In this document: piece after piece, positions 59,621 through 64,000 of the stretch
Numbering within the stretch: the first letter of the stretch is position 1
Layout: each line of letters opens with the position of its first letter
From: Defluviicoccus sp.
GTDB taxonomy: Bacteria; Pseudomonadota; Alphaproteobacteria; MPNO01
DNA: 64,000 nucleotides
Direction: 5' to 3'
Assembly: GCA_022826125.1 (NCBI GenBank)
Contig: JAJDVM010000231.1
Coordinates: forward strand, 1 to 64,000
Position numbers and translations under genes: made by a program
Notes under the pieces: generated by a model
What the model was told of the DNA's origin: nothing
The model's database searches: none
Seen by the model: only the letters and a program-made list of their open reading frames with translations

Positions 59621-60556
59621 ATGGCCGAGAACATCGACAGGACCGATACCGGGACGGCCTTCGAGGAACTGCCGGATGCGCCGCCGCGGCGCCGGCTCAG
59701 GCTTTCCTGGAGCGGCAAGCTCGGCGTTTGCGTCGTCGCGTTCTGGATGGCCATCGTGTTCATCGGCCCGTCGGTCTCGCCCTATCACGAGGCCGACATC
59801 CTGGACGAGGCGCTGTTCATCGTGCCGGGCAGCGACAATCCCTATCCCGAGACCGACTACCAGCCGCCGAGCGACATCGCGTGGCTCGGCACCGACTATC
59901 TGGGCCGCGATATCCTGTCCCGCACGCTGTACGGCGCGCGCACGACCATCGGCATCTCGCTCGCCTCGACCCTGCTCGCCTATCTCGTCGGGGTCACGCT
60001 CGGCATCGCGGCAGCCGTCGGCGGGACCGTCATGGACTCCTCGTTGAGCCGCCTGAACGACGCGATCCTCTCGATTCCGAGCATCATGCTGGCCCTTGTG
60101 GTCATCGCCGCCATCGGCAGCACCATCCCCATCCTGATCGTGCTGACCGGCCTCATATACGCCTCCACCGTGTTCCGGATTGCGCGGTCGCTCGGGCTGG
60201 ACGTGAAGGTCAGCGACTTCGTCGAGGCGGCGCGGGTGCGCGGCGAGGGCCTGTGGTGGATCGTCACCCGCGAGATCCTGCCCAATGTCGCCATGCCGAT
60301 GGCGACCGATTTCGGGCTGCGCTTCGTCTATGTGATCCTGTTCATTTCCAGCCTGAGCTTCCTCGGCCTCGGCGTGCAGCCGCCGCAGTCGGACTGGGGC
60401 AGCATGGTCCGCGAGAACCTTTCCGGGCTGCCCTACGGCGCCGTCGCGCCGCTGGTGCCGGCGCTCGCCATCGCCACGCTCACCATCGCCATCAACCTCA
60501 TCGTGGACGATGTGTCCGCCCATGCCGGCGGGCGGCTGGCCAAGAGGATGATCTGA
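59621..60556 (+). CDS. Peptide-type ABC importer permease 2 (DppC family)
   Basis: The 311-residue permease has the DppC signatures: LGTDYLGRDILSRTLYGARTTIGISL after the first helix, and the EAA loop FVEAARVRGEGLWWIVTREILPN. About six transmembrane helices. Its TGA overlaps the ATG of the ATPase gene (TGATG). Confidence 0.93.
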   Translation: MAENIDRTDTGTAFEELPDAPPRRRLRLSWSGKLGVCVVAFWMAIVFIGPSVSPYHEADILDEALFIVPGSDNPYPETDYQPPSDIAWLGTDYLGRDILSRTLYGARTTIGISLASTLLAYLVGVTLGIAAAVGGTVMDSSLSRLNDAILSIPSIMLALVVIAAIGSTIPILIVLTGLIYASTVFRIARSLGLDVKVSDFVEAARVRGEGLWWIVTREILPNVAMPMATDFGLRFVYVILFISSLSFLGLGVQPPQSDWGSMVRENLSGLPYGAVAPLVPALAIATLTIAINLIVDDVSAHAGGRLAKRMI

Positions 60557-62385
60557 TGCCTGCGCTTCTCGAAGTCGACGGCCTGAACATCGATGCGCGC
60601 AGGGACGATGGCGGCCTGACGCCCATCGTGAAGAATGCGAGCTTTACCGTGGGGCGAGGCGAGGTCGTCGCGCTGATCGGGGAGTCGGGCTCCGGGAAGA
60701 CGACCATCGCCCTCTCGGCGCTCGGATACTCGAAGCCCGGCCTGGAGTTCACCGGCGGCGAGGTGCGCCTGGACGGGCGCGACGTGATCTCGATGCCCCC
60801 CGACGAGAAGCGCGACATGCGCGGCCAGCGCGTCGCCTATCTCGCCCAGAGCGCGGCCGCCACCTTCAATCCGGCGCTGACCATCGGCGAGCAGGTGACG
60901 GAGTCCCCCGTGCTGCATGGCCAGATGAGCCGCGAGGAAGCGGAGGAGCGGGCGGAGGAGCTGTACCGGGCGCTGGAACTGCCGGACCCGGACCGTCTCG
61001 GCAGGCGCTACCCCCACCAGGTTTCGGGCGGGCAGCTGCAGCGCCTGATGGCGGCCATGGCGCTCTGCGGCAAGCCTGACCTGTTGATCCTGGATGAGCC
61101 GACCACGGCCCTCGACGTCACGACCCAGATCGAGGTGCTCAAGGCGTTCAAGTCGGTTATCCAGCGGGAGGGAGCGGCGGCGCTCTACGTCACGCACGAT
61201 CTCTCCGTGGTCGCGCAGATCGCCGACCGCATCGTCGTGCTCTATGCGGGCGACATCCTGGAACACGGGGACGCCGACCAGGTCATCAACCGGCCCTCCC
61301 ACGACTATACGCGGCGCCTGATGGCGGCGGTGCGGCCGCCTCCGGCGGCGGGGCAGGGCGATGCCGCCCTGGCGGAGCATTTGCGCGAGAGCCCGGCCCT
61401 GGAAGTCCGGGACGTCGATGCGGGCTACGGCAGGCGGATGGACGGCTCGGTAACCGTCAAGGTGCTTCGGGACGTGAACCTGAGCGTGCAGCGGGGGCAT
61501 ACGGTCGGGATCATCGGCGAGTCGGGCTGCGGCAAGTCCACTTTGGCGCGGGTCATGTCGGGCCTGCTGCCCGCGACCGAGGGAGAGATATTGCTGGACG
61601 GGCAGACGCTCCAGCCCGGCCTCCAGCAACGGGCCCGCAGCGAGCTGCAGAAGATCCAGTTCGTGTTCCAGATGGCCGATGTCGCGCTCAATCCGTGCCA
61701 GAGGATCGGCGGCATTCTCGGCCGCCCGCTCGAGTTCTATTTCGGACTGAGGGGGAAGGAAAAGAGGCAGCGCGTCAGCGAGCTGCTGCAGATGGTGGAG
61801 TTGCCGCCGGAGTTCGCCGGGCGTTATCCGGAGGAGCTTTCCGGCGGGCAGAAGCAGCGGGTCAACCTCGCCCGCGCGCTCGCGGCATCGCCGGAAGTGC
61901 TGCTCTGCGACGAGGTGATTTCCGCGCTCGACACCATCGTCGGCGCCAATGTCATCGAGCTCCTCAAGCGGCTCAGGCGGCAGAGCGGCGTCTCCTTCGT
62001 GTTCATCAGCCACGACCTGTCCACCGTCGCGTCCTTCGCCGACGACATCGTCGTGCTCTATGCCGGGCGCGTCGTGGAGCAGGGGCCGACCGACCGGGTC
62101 CTCTCGCCCCCCTACCACCCCTATACGCGGCTGCTGATCGCCTCGGTGCCGGAACTGCGCATCGGCTGGCTGGAAGAGACGATGGCGAGCCAGGAGGCGC
62201 AGGCGGGCATCGACCGTACCGTCACCATGACCGATACGGGCTGCCCGTTCTTCGACCGCTGCCCGATCGCGATCGAGGGCACCTGCGACCGCGAGACGCC
62301 TCCCGTCCGGCGTCTGGGCGGCAGGCACGCCATCGAGTGCCATCGAAGCGAAGCGGAATTCCTGGAGGGAACGGCGCCGGCCTGA
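60556..62385 (+). CDS. Peptide-type ABC importer, fused double ATPase (DppD-DppF)
   Basis: The 609-residue protein has two complete nucleotide-binding domains. NBD1 (about 1-265) has Walker A GESGSGKTT, signature VSGGQLQR and Walker B LLILDEPTTALD. NBD2 (about 280-560) has GESGCGKST, LSGGQKQR and VLLCDEVISALD. A C-terminal Cys-rich OppD-like tail (CPFFDRCPIAIEGTC) follows. In many relatives the two domains are separate genes. With the binding protein and two permeases, this completes an importer. Confidence 0.94.
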   Translation: MPALLEVDGLNIDARRDDGGLTPIVKNASFTVGRGEVVALIGESGSGKTTIALSALGYSKPGLEFTGGEVRLDGRDVISMPPDEKRDMRGQRVAYLAQSAAATFNPALTIGEQVTESPVLHGQMSREEAEERAEELYRALELPDPDRLGRRYPHQVSGGQLQRLMAAMALCGKPDLLILDEPTTALDVTTQIEVLKAFKSVIQREGAAALYVTHDLSVVAQIADRIVVLYAGDILEHGDADQVINRPSHDYTRRLMAAVRPPPAAGQGDAALAEHLRESPALEVRDVDAGYGRRMDGSVTVKVLRDVNLSVQRGHTVGIIGESGCGKSTLARVMSGLLPATEGEILLDGQTLQPGLQQRARSELQKIQFVFQMADVALNPCQRIGGILGRPLEFYFGLRGKEKRQRVSELLQMVELPPEFAGRYPEELSGGQKQRVNLARALAASPEVLLCDEVISALDTIVGANVIELLKRLRRQSGVSFVFISHDLSTVASFADDIVVLYAGRVVEQGPTDRVLSPPYHPYTRLLIASVPELRIGWLEETMASQEAQAGIDRTVTMTDTGCPFFDRCPIAIEGTCDRETPPVRRLGGRHAIECHRSEAEFLEGTAPA

Positions 62386-62417
62386 CCGGCTCCGGTGCCG
62401 GCGGGTCGGAGAGGAAG

Positions 62418-63542
62418 TTGTACCAGGTGCTGGACCTGTTGCTTCGCTCCCGGCGGCGGCCGCGCCGGCGGCTGCCCAATTCCGACATCGCCGCCGCGGG
62501 GCGGGGCCTGGCCGTTCTGGCCGCCTATCTCGCCGCCATAACGGTCAGCCATACGCTGGCCATGATGGCGTTCGAGGGCCTGGAAGTCGGCGATGCGGCC
62601 TGGCTCACGGCGACCACGATGACCACCGTCGGCTACGGCGACCTGTCGGCCTCGACGGCGGCGGGCCGTTGGTCCACCGTCATCCTGGTCTATGCGGGCG
62701 GCGTATTCGCCCTGGGCAAGGGAGCGGCGGACTATTTCGAGTATCGGGCGAACAGGCGCGCGCTCAGGACGCGCGGCCTCTGGAGGTGGCGGTTGAAGGA
62801 CCATGTGTTGATCGTCAATGCGCCGAGCGCGGGCGCGGACCCCTATTTCGAAACGCTGCTGCGGCAGTTCCGGGAGACCGGCTGGGGGCGGAAGCGGGAT
62901 GTCCTGATTCTCTCGACCTGCTGGCCGGACGGGCTCCCCGAGAGCCTCGCCCGCCTGGGCGTGGTCCATGTTCACGGCCGGGCCGCATCGGACGAGAAAT
63001 TGGAAGACGCCGGGGCGGCGGACGCCGCGGCGGTGGTGGTGCTCGCCGGCGACGAGAAGGACGCCGCATCGGACGGAACGGCCTTCGACCTCGTGCACAG
63101 GCTGGCCGGAATGGGCGCGAAGGGACGCATTGCCGTGGAATGCGTGGATGACCGGAACCGGGACCGGCTGCGCGACGCCGGCGCCTCGACGGTCATGCGG
63201 CCCATGCGCGGCTATCCCGAGATGCTGGTCCGGGCGCTGATCGCGCCCGGCTCGGAAGCCATCATCGAGGACCTGTTCACGCCCCGCGGCGACGAATGCT
63301 TGCGCTACGAGGTCCCTGTCGCCGGCATCCCCTGGGGCCGTCTGGCCGCCCGGCTGGTCTCCGCCGGCGCGGGCACGGCGCTTGCCTATGCCGGCGCGGA
63401 CGACGGCGAGGTGGTCGTCAATCCGCGGCCCGACCGCGTGGTGTTTGCGTCGGCGCTCTTTCTGATGGTCAAGGAGGGGCACGAGCCGGCTGCGGACACG
63501 CTCCGGCGGCTGATCCGCGAGGAAGGCGACGGTTCGGCGTAA
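62418..63542 (+). CDS. Two-TM potassium-channel-like protein with TrkA-N domain
   Basis: The 374-residue protein has a first helix (about 27-50), a pore loop with the K+ filter TVGYGD (70-75) and a second helix (about 84-102), followed by a Rossmann-type TrkA-N/RCK region (about 115-260) and a C-terminal domain. The layout is like prokaryotic K+ channels gated by RCK domains. I chose TTG 62418 because GGAGAGGA lies just upstream; no ATG precedes the first helix closely. It is 32 bp after the ABC ATPase and may be cotranscribed with it, although a functional link is unclear. Confidence 0.83.
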   Translation: MYQVLDLLLRSRRRPRRRLPNSDIAAAGRGLAVLAAYLAAITVSHTLAMMAFEGLEVGDAAWLTATTMTTVGYGDLSASTAAGRWSTVILVYAGGVFALGKGAADYFEYRANRRALRTRGLWRWRLKDHVLIVNAPSAGADPYFETLLRQFRETGWGRKRDVLILSTCWPDGLPESLARLGVVHVHGRAASDEKLEDAGAADAAAVVVLAGDEKDAASDGTAFDLVHRLAGMGAKGRIAVECVDDRNRDRLRDAGASTVMRPMRGYPEMLVRALIAPGSEAIIEDLFTPRGDECLRYEVPVAGIPWGRLAARLVSAGAGTALAYAGADDGEVVVNPRPDRVVFASALFLMVKEGHEPAADTLRRLIREEGDGSA

Positions 63543-63571
63543 CTGCCGGCGCTAATTTGCGCTCCTTGACC

Positions 63572-64000
63572 TCATGCCTCGTCCCGTTCGGCCCGGCGTG
63601 ACAGAAGCCGGCGAACCTCACCTGGCCTGACCGCGCCGAGGCCGAGAGCCGCGAGAAGGAAGACCGCGAGGCCGCCGCCGCAAAGCGCAGCCAGCGCCGC
63701 AATTCGTTTGGCCTCCCCGCCGGCGAGCCAGGCGCCGGCTGCCTCCAGCCCGGCGACAAGCGCCGCCGCCATGACGACCGCAGCGACGGCCGAGCGCGGC
63801 AGCCGCTGGATGAGGCGCATGTCTGCCCGGCAGTGGTCCTGCCGGCGCAGCATGGTCCAGAGCAGGGCGGCATTGGCCCAGGCGGCCGCGCTCGTCGCCG
63901 CCGCGATCCCGACATGCCCGACGACACGGAAGAGCGCGAGGCTGAGGCCGGTATTGAGCACAACGACGATGACGGTGATCCGGAAGGGTGTGCGCATGTC
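63572..64000 (-). CDS. murJ: Lipid II flippase MurJ, C-terminal part (partial)
   Basis: The frame enters from the right edge and encodes the last 143 residues of a MurJ/MviN protein: DMRTPFRITVIVVVLNTGLS, GHVGIAAATSAAAWANAALL and further hydrophobic helices to a basic tail RRLLSRRAERDEA. MurJ flips the peptidoglycan precursor lipid II across the membrane. The start codon lies outside the window. It converges with the channel gene, 29 bp apart. Confidence 0.85.
   Translation of the reverse strand, partial: DMRTPFRITVIVVVLNTGLSLALFRVVGHVGIAAATSAAAWANAALLWTMLRRQDHCRADMRLIQRLPRSAVAAVVMAAALVAGLEAAGAWLAGGEAKRIAALAALCGGGLAVFLLAALGLGAVRPGEVRRLLSRRAERDEA

Overview
The window is high-GC bacterial DNA, most likely from an alphaproteobacterium. 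The clues are a DUF3553 mini-gene, a class II DAHP synthase, a two-subunit NuoEF-like formate dehydrogenase and interspersed palindromic repeats; the species cannot be told from the sequence. Genes are packed tightly, with many ATGA or TGATG stop/start overlaps. I found no tRNA, rRNA or CRISPR array.

1-8.6 kb is a mobile, defence-like region. It holds a primase-helicase of the kind catalogued as TOTE-conflict AEP, translationally coupled to a HEAT-repeat protein; a broken integrase; a membrane-anchored NERD nuclease-like protein; a stranded beta-barrel fragment; and two tandem tyrosine recombinases. The region ends abruptly inside a medium-chain alcohol dehydrogenase that has lost its C-terminal third, so 8.6 kb looks like an element boundary.

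8.6-38.3 kb is catabolic. In order it carries a HigBA toxin-antitoxin pair, an M24-fold protein, a two-subunit ring-hydroxylating dioxygenase, two tandem UbiD decarboxylases, housekeeping genes (tadA, a C26 amidotransferase, an rRNA pseudouridine synthase, rsmD), an ornithine-cyclodeaminase-like enzyme, a tripartite tricarboxylate transporter, a KDG kinase/KDPG aldolase pair, a SulP transporter, a two-subunit molybdenum hydroxylase, two VanA-like Rieske oxygenases around an amidohydrolase, and an NAD-linked formate dehydrogenase. Inference: aromatic or N-heterocyclic substrates are hydroxylated, decarboxylated and demethylated, and the C1 by-product is oxidised to give NADH. Four copies of a mosaic palindromic repeat lie between genes here.

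38.4-47 kb is a minus-strand run: class II DAHP synthase, nadE, cysS, cimA, trmJ and a DUF3553 protein, followed by an unrecognised 222-aa protein, a PIN-domain protein and a 56-aa Cys-rich protein.

47-56 kb carries an FAD hydroxylase divergent from a MarR regulator, with a very clear operator/promoter; a frameshifted ParD relic; glutathione reductase with its Shine-Dalgarno in a hairpin; a third UbiD; a biotin-dependent carboxyltransferase plus carrier protein; an LLM flavoenzyme; and a VOC protein.

56-64 kb starts with a gene-poor stretch containing an integrase relic, then a complete peptide-type ABC importer with a fused double ATPase, a two-TM potassium-channel-like protein, and the C-terminal end of MurJ running off the right edge.
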